64,000 bases of DNA from assembly GCF_029392015.1 (NCBI RefSeq), contig NZ_CP113925.1, forward strand, positions 1,860,001-1,924,000, in the 5' to 3' direction. Positions 9,727 through 17,377 of this stretch are shown one piece after another; position 1 is the stretch's first letter; every line of letters begins with the position of its first letter. Origin of the DNA: Bifidobacterium sp. ESL0728 (GTDB taxonomy: Bacteria > Actinomycetota > Actinomycetes > Actinomycetales > Bifidobacteriaceae). A program made the position numbers and the translations under genes. The notes below the pieces were generated by a model. That model saw only the letters and a list, made by a program, of their open reading frames with translations, had not been told where the DNA came from and searched no databases.

Positions 9727-11271
9727 CTATTCAAGATGAAGCGATTCGTCAGCGACGCTGAAATGCTCGCCAAGCCCGATTTCCGCCTGATCGCCCTGAT
9801 GAAGGATCCTGCCGGCCACGGTGGTGCCGTTTGCCGATCCCAGGTCCGAGACAATGAACCGCCCGCCGCCGAGACCGGTCACCGACGCGTGCACCCTGCT
9901 GACATTGGTATTGCCCGCAACCCTTGCACCGCAACGTTTGGAACGGCCGATCACCACCGAAGCCGTAGCCGAGCACAGCCTGGAACCGTCGCTGTCGCGT
10001 ACCACCACAAAAGAGAGCGACGCCGGAGATTGCCGGGAAAAGCCGGGATCTGCGGGAGCTGTTTGATTGCCCATTCCCTTGGGCTTGCGCCCGCCAGATT
10101 TTGCACCATGGTTGACGGATTTTGCATCATGGTTGACGGATTTTGCGTTATGGTTGACGGATTTTGCGTTATGCGGCGAAGCGGTACCGGCAATGGGTGG
10201 ATTCGAAGATCTCAAGGCCCCTGACAACGCTCGGGTGCCGGAATCAAGGGCGGTTTTCCTAGCTTTTGCCTGATTGGAGTGAATGTCGTTTGCTCCATGG
10301 TTTTCGACTTTGGATCGGCCCGCTGGCTTCGGAGATTGAGCTCGTGCCGAAGTGGGGAATTTGAGGCTTGGCAAGGTGTCCTCGTCCAAGTCGCAATCGG
10401 AATCGGCAACTGCATCTGCATCGCTCGAATGTCTGCGTGTCTGCGCGCCGCCACCAACGGCAGCTTGGGCATCAGACGGGAGGGGAGGACCGGCAGGTGC
10501 AGCGGGCGCCTCTGGAGGATTGAGATGAGCCTGCACGCTTGGAGGCTGTGGGGCAGGGGTCTGCCGACGCGCATCGCCATCGTCCTGGGCATCCCTTCCG
10601 CCGGCGGCAGGATGTTGCGCATTGGCAGCAAAGGGATCGAACACGGCCTCCTGCGCATGCCCCTTAGACGAATAATCCTGCGCTGCCGACGACTGCCCGT
10701 CCGCCATACCCGAACCGCCGCCGAAGTTGTTTGCCAGAAATTCGTTGAAGTCGAACGCCGAAAACACACGCGAGCGCCGCACAAAATCCATCGTGCGCTC
10801 GGTGAGTTCCCGATCGTCCGCCAGCACGAATTTCACCTTGCTCGGATCGGCAAGAAGCGCCAGCAGGGCGAGCACCGACATCTGCTGAACAACGGGGGCC
10901 ATCGGCAGGCAGCAAAATCTCATTGCGTCTTTGGAGACATACACGTTTTCCGGTTCAAAACGCAACGCTTCCATCGGCAGGTTCGCCTTCGAGCACAGAT
11001 CGCCCAACCTGCCCAGCGAGCGCAACAGCGAAACATACTGCGAACGCGAGATGCCCATGCCGAGATATTCCTTGAGCGTCGGCAAACCGGTGATGTCGTA
11101 ATAAAAAAGATTGCTGTGGCCCTTGACCTCGTATTTGAACTTGAGCAACACCGGGGAAGGCCAGGTCGCCAGCCATTCGGCACGTTCATAATCCAGTTTC
11201 TCCCCGCGTGTGGTATGGATGCTCAGCGTTCTCGCTTTGGTGCGGCGGTCCTTCAGTTTCTTCTCTTTCAC
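9727..11271 (-). CDS. FHA-domain protein with DUF6382-like N-terminus (T7SS-associated)
   Basis: 514 residues. Residues ~15-190 resemble the DUF6382/EssB-type pseudokinase fold: a LYYDITG-like motif (LFYYDITGLPTLKEYL), LLRSLGRLGDLC, and RFEPENVYV. Residues ~190-420 are low-complexity and include about four seven-residue repeats of the form AKSVNHx. The last 95 residues form a complete FHA domain: VIGRSKRC, VSRVHASV, DLGSANGT. FHA domains bind phosphothreonine. No membrane segment is visible. It has its own near-consensus promoter, so it is the last and separately expressed member of the block. Its likely partner is the TTLL-repeat protein phosphorylated by the kinase at 38.2-40.0 kb (inference). 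Confidence 0.8.
   Translation of the reverse strand: MKEKKLKDRRTKARTLSIHTTRGEKLDYERAEWLATWPSPVLLKFKYEVKGHSNLFYYDITGLPTLKEYLGMGISRSQYVSLLRSLGRLGDLCSKANLPMEALRFEPENVYVSKDAMRFCCLPMAPVVQQMSVLALLALLADPSKVKFVLADDRELTERTMDFVRRSRVFSAFDFNEFLANNFGGGSGMADGQSSAAQDYSSKGHAQEAVFDPFAANAQHPAAGGRDAQDDGDARRQTPAPQPPSVQAHLNPPEAPAAPAGPPLPSDAQAAVGGGAQTRRHSSDADAVADSDCDLDEDTLPSLKFPTSARAQSPKPAGRSKVENHGANDIHSNQAKARKTALDSGTRALSGALRSSNPPIAGTASPHNAKSVNHNAKSVNHDAKSVNHGAKSGGRKPKGMGNQTAPADPGFSRQSPASLSFVVVRDSDGSRLCSATASVVIGRSKRCGARVAGNTNVSRVHASVTGLGGGRFIVSDLGSANGTTVAGRILHQGDQAEIGLGEHFSVADESLHLE
10096..10174. repeat. 21-bp tandem repeat inside the FHA gene
   Basis: Nearly four copies of a 21-base unit containing GGATTTTGC and ATGGTTGAC. 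They encode the seven-residue repeat AKSVNHx in the linker. Being a multiple of three, copy-number change would only alter linker length. Confidence 0.8.
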
Positions 11272-11345
11272 GCTATCCCCTTCAACGCTCGGGCTATGGA
11301 CACACCCAACGTGCGAATCCTACGGATACAACTTGGCAAAATTAT

Positions 11346-11852
11346 CTAAATATAATTATTATAATCCATTAAAAATAATTTTGACAATAAATCGCCGCAA
11401 ACCCGCAGCCGACTCCGGTTCTCCAACCGCCATGGCAACCTGCCGGTCACCATTCGCGGGACATCCTTCTCGGGTCTCGGGCAGGCCGTCCAGGAACTCA
11501 TGCCCCCGTACACACCCAACGCGTCCCTCGGCACGAACACCTCTCGCCGTTACAATCCTTACGGAACGCCCAGTTGACACCCACCATGTTCCACAACGCC
11601 GACTGGCGCGACACATCACGCAGCTCCATGAACACAAACCGCCGCGTCAGCACCGGACGACGCCGCGGCCACTCTCTTCGCATTCACCGTGACAGCCCCT
11701 TTGCACGACCGATAAATACTATCGACGTGGTCTCGTGCCACCCTAAGACGCGAGAGCTTCTCCTCAATATCAAGATTCGGACTTTGAGCGGAAGCAATAC
11801 ATGACTGCACATTCTCCCGTTGCCATTCCAACTGTCTTCCACTCTGACGCAT
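11346..11852 (-). pseudogene. Chimeric scar: antigen N-terminus + immunity N-terminus + membrane-protein C-terminus
   Basis: From the 5' end it has the first ~50 codons of a YwqH-like antigen (GRQLEWQREN, SCIASAQ, VDSIYRSCK), then VNAKRVAAA as in the immunity-like protein at 15782. A jump follows into a different frame carrying TRRFVFMELRDVS and VGVNWAFRKD, which matches the C-terminal half of the protein at 17374-18258. A single-base frameshift near 11541 then continues as VFVPRDALG. The first junction shares GCGGCGT with both parents. It ends at the FHA promoter. No functional product is expected. Confidence 0.7.
11358..11387 (-). promoter_or_regulatory. Sigma-70-type promoter of the FHA gene
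   Basis: On the minus strand TTGTCA (11382-11387) is separated by 18 bases from TATAAT (11358-11363). An A+T-rich tract surrounds it, unusual for this region. It lies about 85 bases before the FHA start codon and overlaps the end of a decayed gene. Confidence 0.65.
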
Positions 11853-11938
11853 CATTACCTCCTGGAACAATCCCTCATTGGTATCCCGTGTTTACCCTTA
11901 TTGCCACATTACTTCGTCACAAACCAAGCAACCAAGCG
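11661..11938. repeat. Direct duplication, copy A (partner 15738-16014)
   Basis: About 278 bases nearly identical to 15738-16014. They cover the tail of an immunity-like gene, a ~55-base spacer with GGAGGT, and the N-terminal ~55 codons of a WXG-like antigen. The pair brackets about 4 kb of cassette genes and could recombine. Confidence 0.75.
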
Positions 11939-12511
11939 GCCGAACCCACGGTCACGGGCAACCCCGAGATCACGGGCACGCTCGTCAATCACCTCCAACG
12001 ACCACGCGCAGTTGACCATCAGCTGCAGGGCGAAACGATATTCCCTCCGTCTCTGCCATTCATGACCGACACCCCCGGCATCGACATACACGACGACGAA
12101 GTCACCGCCATCCCGCAACAGGCACGAAGCCCCATTCTTCAACGACCCACAGGAATAATAACGTCCATCAATCGAACCTGGAACGGAATCAGGAACCTCC
12201 CAAGGCCCACCGCGAAACAAATCCATACGCTTCAACCCCTTCGGTCTGCCCATGACAGGATGGTCCACCAACAGGCTCACACACAACACAACGTCCTCAA
12301 CCGAATACAGCATGATGAGAGCCTGCTCCGCCCCCCTGTGGATACCCGATACCCGGAAACCAACGTCTTTCCGGACAATCCTGTAGAAATTCTCGGAATC
12401 ACCATGGCCGGGGAACAGCTCAGGCAAACAATCCACACGCCCGCGCCCTTGCACCACTACAAATCGGTATTGCCTGGCGACCAGCCTCAACTGCTTCAAG
12501 AGCTCCTCCAT
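11909..12511 (-). CDS. Immunity-like protein, paralogue C
   Basis: A 200-residue soluble protein with no signal or membrane segment. It shares with two proteins at 14.2-15.8 kb a layout: NFYRIV / VxGxHR strands near residue 45, GPWEVPDSVPGSIDGRYYSCGSL near 115, a second strand pair (VVVYVDAGG), and a helical end AWSLEVIDERARDLGV then RLVAWFV. The W-x-(V/L)-P, IDxR(W/Y)xSxGSL pattern is the family mark. The layout resembles Imm61-type immunity proteins, but I cannot confirm that. It lies 5' of a truncated antigen, as expected for effector/immunity cassettes. Confidence 0.55.
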   Translation of the reverse strand: MEELLKQLRLVARQYRFVVVQGRGRVDCLPELFPGHGDSENFYRIVRKDVGFRVSGIHRGAEQALIMLYSVEDVVLCVSLLVDHPVMGRPKGLKRMDLFRGGPWEVPDSVPGSIDGRYYSCGSLKNGASCLLRDGGDFVVVYVDAGGVGHEWQRRREYRFALQLMVNCAWSLEVIDERARDLGVARDRGFGRLVAWFVTK

Positions 12512-12559
12512 CTCACACCTCCACTATGCAACCCTAAACATGAAAACTGATGTCAAAAC

Positions 12560-13192
12560 TCATGACCTCAACTCCAAATCATCAGCCATATTCATATAAA
12601 GCGGCGAGACAAACCCCACAAACAACAAAGCTGTGATGCAAACAGAAAGATAAGCAAAATCACGCTCCATCACCAACATGAAGACAAGGCATAGCAGACA
12701 TACCAGATTCAACGCTTTGCAACCAATCCCCAACACCCGCCGCGTTCCGCCCGTACGACGGAACGCGAAAACGCACGCCAACATCCCCTGAATAAACATC
12801 GCAGCAACAGCCACGACCAACGCCATGTCAATAATCCATGGATCAAGTTTCTCACGGATCGAAAAGATGATTTCATGAAACAGAAAAAGCGAGCCAAGGC
12901 ACTCCGTGATTCCCAAAACATACGTGAGCATATGGGACTTTCGAGGATTGTGCGGCGCATACCACGGCACCTTCACGGGACGGCCATCATCATCCTTCTC
13001 CGGCTCGTCCACACGGTCGAGAGGGCCGATCAGTCTGTCCCACCGGTCACCCGCCGGCACCGAACCGACAACCGAATCCCAACCATCATCGACGCCATGA
13101 CCAACGGCATCGCCCTGGCCGGCCGCCTGACCGTCAACCGGAGCAGTGCCACAACCGGCAACAACACCGTTCGTTTCGTGCTCATCCATCAT
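12560..13192 (-). CDS. Four-helix membrane protein of the cassette region
   Basis: 210 residues: an acidic, Gly-rich cytoplasmic leader of about 95 residues, then four hydrophobic segments (THMLTYVLGITECLGSLF-type start, IDMALVVAVAAMFIQGMLAC, LNLVCLLCLVFMLV, YLSVCITALLFVGFV). The C-terminus is DDLELRS. Three other membrane proteins in this block end similarly or share the four-helix plan. The pattern suits immunity to a membrane-acting toxin, as known for T7SS effectors in Firmicutes, but this is inference. GGAGGGC precedes the ATG pair. Confidence 0.5.
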   Translation of the reverse strand: MMDEHETNGVVAGCGTAPVDGQAAGQGDAVGHGVDDGWDSVVGSVPAGDRWDRLIGPLDRVDEPEKDDDGRPVKVPWYAPHNPRKSHMLTYVLGITECLGSLFLFHEIIFSIREKLDPWIIDMALVVAVAAMFIQGMLACVFAFRRTGGTRRVLGIGCKALNLVCLLCLVFMLVMERDFAYLSVCITALLFVGFVSPLYMNMADDLELRS

Positions 13193-13259
13193 GACCGCCC
13201 TCCGTCAAACGCGCCGCCAGCGGCCTTGTCCGCCGCCTCAAACCTGACCACCGTGAAAC

Positions 13260-13415
13260 TCATTTTCCCTCCACCCATCTGACATACCGGTTCAATACCA
13301 CACCGGGAAGCAAACCAATCGCCAACAGACACATGCCGAAGACCACCCAATAACGGTCACGCGAGGCAAACACAACCACCGCGGGAAGAAGACAGCACAA
13401 CGGCCGCGCACGCCA
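13260..13415 (-). pseudogene. Possible membrane-protein fragment
   Basis: Directly after the EsaB-like stop, one frame reads CLLPAVVVFAS, then VVFGMCLLAIGLLPGVVL, ending VRWVEGK and stop at 13260: two hydrophobic stretches without an obvious start. It may be the tail of a gene once fused to or following the EsaB-like protein. It is followed by GGAGGGAAA and a 24-codon open frame (MSFTVVRFEA...), itself probably a remnant. Weak evidence. Confidence 0.3.
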
Positions 13416-13681
13416 TCACACCAGCGTGACCCGGCTGCCGTCGACCAGCCCCGCACCAGACACGCTCGCCGCGGGATTGAGCAGACGGCCCGTCCCCGAA
13501 TCCATGAACGCCACATCGCCACGGTCCACGTACCGGCCCGGCTCACGGCCAGCCAAAATCGATCCGGCCAACACCACGGCCTCGTGCACCGACATCCCCG
13601 ACGGCACCCCACATCATACGACCGCCGCGTCGCCGGCAACCACACATGCAACAACACCCTATCGCCCTGATCCGCCATCAA
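13416..13681 (-). pseudogene. EsaB/YukD-like ubiquitin-fold protein, frameshifted
   Basis: The start reads MADQGDRVLLHVWLPATRRSYDV and the end GMSVHEAVVLAGSILAG then SGAGLVDGSRVTLV, but in two frames. A four-C run at 13607-13610 (four G on the coding strand) is where the frame is lost. One more G would give a continuous product of about 88 residues parallel to the intact EsaB-like protein at 19993-20286. EsaB is a small ubiquitin-like T7SSb regulator/component. The run could also be phase-variable. Confidence 0.65.
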
Positions 13682-13769
13682 CCCATCCTTTCAAAGAACA
13701 CGACACATCCCACCCGCAAAGGCAGGCACCACACAAAACCCGGGCCGGAAAAACCCGACGCGCCAAAGG

Positions 13770-14186
13770 TCACCAGTCATGGACCCACTTCTGCAACGCG
13801 TTGACGACATCGTTCAACGTCCTCTGCGCATCGCCGATGATGCCGTTGTTGTCGATCTTCTGGTTGTTCAGCTCATTTATCTTGTCATGAATCTGATCGT
13901 ACACGTTGTCGACCGCGTTCGTATACAAATCCGCATCACCATGCGCACCGCTCTTCCTATGCTCGAAATCCTCACGCCGATCACCCTGCCAGGTACCACC
14001 CACGTCATACCCCTTAATCGAACGCGACAGCCCCTTGCATGACTGGTAGATGCCGTCGACCTGGCCGAGGGCCGTCTTCAGGCGGGCCAGCTGTCTGTCG
14101 ATCTCCGCATTCGAAGCTTTCGCGGACGCGATGCACGACTGCGCGTTCGACCGCTGATTCTCCAGCTGTCTCCTACTCTGCGCCAT
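13770..14186 (-). CDS. YwqH-like (DUF5082-type) WXG-superfamily antigen
   Basis: A 138-residue, helix-rich, soluble protein. The N-terminal coiled coil (MAQSRRQLENQRSN, SCIASAKASNAEIDRQLARL, VDGIYQSCK) is followed by a GGTWQGDRREDF turn carrying the Trp-x-Gly feature and a second helical half. This is the usual plan of T7SS substrates or partners that pair with LXG effectors. The start is ATG 14186 with AAGGAG eight bases before; the upstream open frame has no support. Two truncated relatives (11.8 and 15.9 kb) keep only the first ~55 residues. Confidence 0.65.
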   Translation of the reverse strand: MAQSRRQLENQRSNAQSCIASAKASNAEIDRQLARLKTALGQVDGIYQSCKGLSRSIKGYDVGGTWQGDRREDFEHRKSGAHGDADLYTNAVDNVYDQIHDKINELNNQKIDNNGIIGDAQRTLNDVVNALQKWVHDW

Positions 14187-14238
14187 CCCAATCAACTCCT
14201 TAATGTTCACCAGCCCAAATGAAAGCGCAGCCCAGGAA

Positions 14239-14955
14239 TTAGGCCCGACCAGCTTCGTCCGGATCATCCACCTCTTGTATATACCCCTCACGAATCAGAT
14301 GCTTCACGCTCGACAATGCCGCCCCCTGCTCAACCACATCCAACGCATACTTCCGCCGAATCACATCGGTCTCATCATCTGGCCGCACGCCAAACTCATG
14401 GGCACGACGATCAATCTCCTGCAAATCCCAAGCTCGGTAGGCCAACAGAGGCACACGATTCGAATACGATCCGACCTCCCCCGGCTGCATGAACAAGCCA
14501 CCGTCCCGACCCGCGTACATCAACACGAACCCGCCACTATTCTCCTGTGCATCCATCAGGCACACCGCACCAGGCTTGGGCTTCCCCGCCGAATACCATC
14601 GCCCGTCCAGATATTTGGAAAACAGGTCAGGCAGATCCCACGGACGACCATCATACGAATGGAACGTGCGAATCTCCTCAGGCCAGTCCATATAAGGATC
14701 ATGCATCAGCAAGTCAGCCAACAGCCTGAGGTTCCCCTCTCCCTTGACCGTCATCACGGGCGATGTCACGTTGCGATGCACTCCATACACCTCGCAACCC
14801 TCCGACGAAGGCACGAACCGGTAGAAATCCTCCCGATCCACCGTCTCCTCACCCGTCTGCTCGAAACAATCCACGCCAACGCCGGAACGATACAACAACC
14901 ACCACCGTCGGCGAGCCACCGGGCTCAGAGCACCGACCACAGTATCAAAATCCAT
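14239..14955 (-). CDS. Immunity-like protein, paralogue B
   Basis: 238 residues, soluble. It has the same pattern as paralogues A and C: EDFYRFV, EVYGVHRN, PWDLPDLFSKYLDGRWYSAGK, AVCLMDA, then AWDLQEIDRRAHEFGV. An extra C-terminal stretch of about 40 residues follows. ATG 14955 is preceded by GGAGGTG. It lies 52 bases before the intact YwqH-like antigen gene, so it probably belongs to that cassette. Confidence 0.55.
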   Translation of the reverse strand: MDFDTVVGALSPVARRRWWLLYRSGVGVDCFEQTGEETVDREDFYRFVPSSEGCEVYGVHRNVTSPVMTVKGEGNLRLLADLLMHDPYMDWPEEIRTFHSYDGRPWDLPDLFSKYLDGRWYSAGKPKPGAVCLMDAQENSGGFVLMYAGRDGGLFMQPGEVGSYSNRVPLLAYRAWDLQEIDRRAHEFGVRPDDETDVIRRKYALDVVEQGAALSSVKHLIREGYIQEVDDPDEAGRA

Positions 14956-15005
14956 CAAAACACCTCCAAAAAGTACAATTGGACCAAAGACAACCGGGAT
15001 AAGTC

Positions 15006-15782
15006 TTATAGGTCTACACTCCAAAGGCTGCTAAATTTTTCCCGCACGAAAAAGGCCACAATCCTCTCCGCATCAGGATTGTCTTCAGACCCAAAAGCGC
15101 ACACACGATTCCACGCACACCGCAGGGTCCACGCAGCCTCCGCCATCGCAGATACCGCGTGGCGGTACACGGAATAGCCGTAAGCGGCACTGTCCGGAAC
15201 CAGCACCTCATGCCTGCCAGGGACATTGCCATACTCGTAATAGCCATCCCCGCCATCCACATACACCAGACGATACACCGGCAAACCATCACGGCCCGCA
15301 CCACCGCCGACCAGACACACCGCATGCCGTCTTAGCGAACCGGACGACCACCATCGCGAGTCTATGAGCTTCCCGACTGCCTCAGGAACCTTCCAAGGTG
15401 TCATTCCCCCTTGTTCCAGTTTGTAAAGTTCCAGAGGCAACTCCGGCCACACTTGGCGGCAAGCCGCAAGTATCGATGGGTCATGAGTCTCATCAGGATC
15501 ACCATGCTTCGCCAACATCAGGTCGAACAACAGGAGCAAACCGTCCAAAGTATCCACTTTGAGGAACGAATCATGATAACGACCGCGGTACCTGGCATCG
15601 AACCCGTCATCGGTGAGATACACACAGAACATATTCTCCACCTGGAACCCCAACGGGCTCAACGCGACACCGGCGACACCCCCATTCAGCACATCCATAT
15701 TCGCCTTCCACCCATACCGCCGCGCCACGGGATCCAACGCCGCAGCCACTCTCTTCGCATTCACTGCGATAGCCTTTTGCAC
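15006..15782 (-). CDS. Immunity-like protein, paralogue A
   Basis: 258 residues, soluble. It begins VQKAIAVNAKRVAAALDPVA, continues VYLTDDGFDARYRG, TPWKVPEAVGKLIDSRWWSS, AVCLVGGG and YRLVYVDGG, and ends AWTLRCAWNRVCAFG with RIVAFFV. The family features are therefore complete. The start overlaps the tail of the truncated antigen at 15761-15928; an in-frame GTG 18 bases further in (VNAKRV) is equally possible. That antigen truncation may have brought this gene under the antigen's ribosome-binding site. Confidence 0.55.
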   Translation of the reverse strand: MQKAIAVNAKRVAAALDPVARRYGWKANMDVLNGGVAGVALSPLGFQVENMFCVYLTDDGFDARYRGRYHDSFLKVDTLDGLLLLFDLMLAKHGDPDETHDPSILAACRQVWPELPLELYKLEQGGMTPWKVPEAVGKLIDSRWWSSGSLRRHAVCLVGGGAGRDGLPVYRLVYVDGGDGYYEYGNVPGRHEVLVPDSAAYGYSVYRHAVSAMAEAAWTLRCAWNRVCAFGSEDNPDAERIVAFFVREKFSSLWSVDL

Positions 15783-16014
15783 GACCGATAAATACTATCG
15801 ACCTGGTCATGCGCCACCCTAAGACGCGACTGTTTCTCTTCAATATCACGATTCGAACTTTGAGCGGAAGCAATGCATGACTGCGCATTCTCCCGTTGCC
15901 ATTCCAACTGTCTTCCACTCTGACGCATCATTACCTCCTGGAACAATTCCTCATTGGTATCCCGTGTTTACCTTTATTGCCACATTACCTTGTTACAAAC
16001 CAAGCAACCAAGCG
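15738..16014. repeat. Direct duplication, copy B (partner 11661-11938)
   Basis: Nearly identical to copy A, including the spacer with GGAGGTAATGATG and the antigen N-terminus. Both copies have the antigen broken at almost the same codon, so the truncation probably predates the duplication or was copied by gene conversion. Confidence 0.75.
15761..15928 (-). pseudogene. Truncated YwqH-like antigen
   Basis: 55 codons beginning MRQSGRQLEWQREN, with SCIASAQSSN and VDSIYRSCKRLSQ, then stop. They align with the first 55 residues of the intact antigen at 13770-14186. The second helical half and the Trp-x-Gly turn are missing. GGAGGT lies five bases before the second ATG. Confidence 0.65.
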
Positions 16015-16217
16015 ATCAAACTCGCCGTCACGGCAATCCCAAAATCATACTTCCCGGCATTTTCATTAACTTCGATATCTTTGGCGGTCAGTTTGCCGCC
16101 ATTTGTGCTTTATCGCGAAGAACTTTGCCTTCCGGTTTCCTGTTGTCCGAAGTTTCATACTTCGCGGCGCTTTTCACCAAGGAATCGACATCTTTTTGCA
16201 CTTACACTGAAGCTCAT
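15985..16217 (-). pseudogene. Decayed cassette gene ending in an immunity-like tail
   Basis: A strong GGAGG precedes ATG 16217 (MSFSVSAK), but the coding signal hops frames: KDVDSLVKSAAKYE, then NGGKLTAKDIEVNENAGKYDFGIA, then FDRLVAWFVTR and stop. The last part equals the end of immunity paralogue C (RLVAWFVTK), with one base lost (GCCGTGAC against GCCCGTGAC). It is probably the remains of an immunity-like gene fused to another N-terminus. Confidence 0.5.
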
Positions 16218-16687
16218 GACCTAACCTCCACGAAATCAAGAAAATGCAACACGGAATCGATGCACATCGCACCCACAAACAGCATCACAAAGCACACCGC
16301 GATATACTCGCTGCCCGAACGCAGCACCACGTCCATCACCGCAACGAGAACCAACAGCACAAGCCCCACACGGCATGACCAGCGAACGACCTCGCGCCAA
16401 GCACGCGAACGCACACCCACGAACGTCAAAGTCACTGCACCCGCCACTAGACATACCAGAGCCACCACGCCCAACGACACCAACTCCACCATCTTGAGCA
16501 TAGACGGACCAGCAAGCACCGATATAATCCCCAAGAAAATAGCCATGCATACATTCAGCACACCCATCGCTATCAGGCAACCCTTGGCGCGTGACGGCAC
16601 CACCGGCACCACATTCCGTTTCCGATACATCGGACGCCGACCATCACGACGCTCTTCGCCTTGCTCTTCATGATTCTGATTGACCAT
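16214..16687 (-). CDS. Small four-helix membrane protein
   Basis: 157 residues: a charged leader (EEQGEERRDGRR), then four hydrophobic segments (CLIAMGVLNVCMAIFLGII, LVSLGVVALVCLVAGAVTL, VGLVLLVLVAVMDVVL, IAVCFVMLFVGAMCI). The C-terminus DFVEVRS resembles DDLELRS of the 12560-13192 protein. It follows the frameshifted WXG-like gene by two bases. Candidate immunity protein; no direct evidence of function. Confidence 0.5.
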   Translation of the reverse strand: MVNQNHEEQGEERRDGRRPMYRKRNVVPVVPSRAKGCLIAMGVLNVCMAIFLGIISVLAGPSMLKMVELVSLGVVALVCLVAGAVTLTFVGVRSRAWREVVRWSCRVGLVLLVLVAVMDVVLRSGSEYIAVCFVMLFVGAMCIDSVLHFLDFVEVRS

Positions 16688-16689
16688 TT

Positions 16690-16952
16690 CTATCTCCCTC
16701 CGAAGGAAGCGCTCACGGCTTCATCGCTATCCTGCAGCTGCTTTACCGCAGACTTCAAAACCTTGACGTCAGCCGCCAGCAAGGACCCATACTTTTTGCA
16801 AACGTCATTAACGTCCTTGAGCTGGCGTTTGAATTCGTTATAGCCATCGGCTGAACTTCTCCCTCGAAAGGACTGAACTTATCAGGAAGCTTCACCACGA
16901 CAGCATTCAATGAATTCTCAATATCCACCAAGCCAATCTCAGTAAATCCCAT
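16690..16952 (-). pseudogene. Small WXG-like secreted protein, frameshifted
   Basis: Begins MGFTEIGLVDIENSLNAVVV, and in the next frame continues DGYNEFKRQLKDVNDVCKKY, then ending SASFGGR and stop at 16690. The frame is lost near 16866-16873; restoring one base would give about 87 residues, the size of small T7SS helical-hairpin substrates. The start overlaps the previous gene's stop (TAATG), typical of this operon. Confidence 0.6.
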
Positions 16953-17377
16953 TATCTCACTTCCAAATCATTAATGTTGGCCATCACTGCAGGACTCAAC
17001 ATGCCACCAGCAAGCATTCCCCAACCCAATAAAATCTTCGGAAAATCACCACCAAGCGCCAAAAGAGCCACTCCGGCGGCCAGACATACCACAAATGACA
17101 TCTTCGAAACCGACAACACATTCTTCTTCGCACCCACGCTCATGCGCCAAGCCAGCAACAGGATGCTGACCGCTAACAGCGGCAACATGACCGGCCCAAC
17201 AGCAAAGCACACGACCTGAGGAAACGTAAGAAGAGAGCTCTCTGACGATGCCAGAACACCCAACAGCCACCATTCAAAAACATCGACCCCCAGCGTCACC
17301 ACACCGTAAAAGCCCACGTAGAAACGGAGATAGCCCTGATGACGGTGTGCCCATGTACCCTCTTTCCGCCGGCTCAC
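16952..17377 (-). CDS. Small four-helix membrane protein
   Basis: 141 residues with a basic leader and four hydrophobic segments (YVGFYGVVTLGVDVFEWWLL, VVCFAVGPVMLPLLAVSILLL, MSFVVCLAAGVALLAL, LLGWGMLAGGMLSPAVMA). The end INDLEVR resembles the DLELRS/FVEVRS ends of two others in the block. The GTG start overlaps the upstream stop (GTGA), and its stop overlaps the next start, so translation is coupled on both sides. Confidence 0.5.
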   Translation of the reverse strand: MSRRKEGTWAHRHQGYLRFYVGFYGVVTLGVDVFEWWLLGVLASSESSLLTFPQVVCFAVGPVMLPLLAVSILLLAWRMSVGAKKNVLSVSKMSFVVCLAAGVALLALGGDFPKILLGWGMLAGGMLSPAVMANINDLEVR

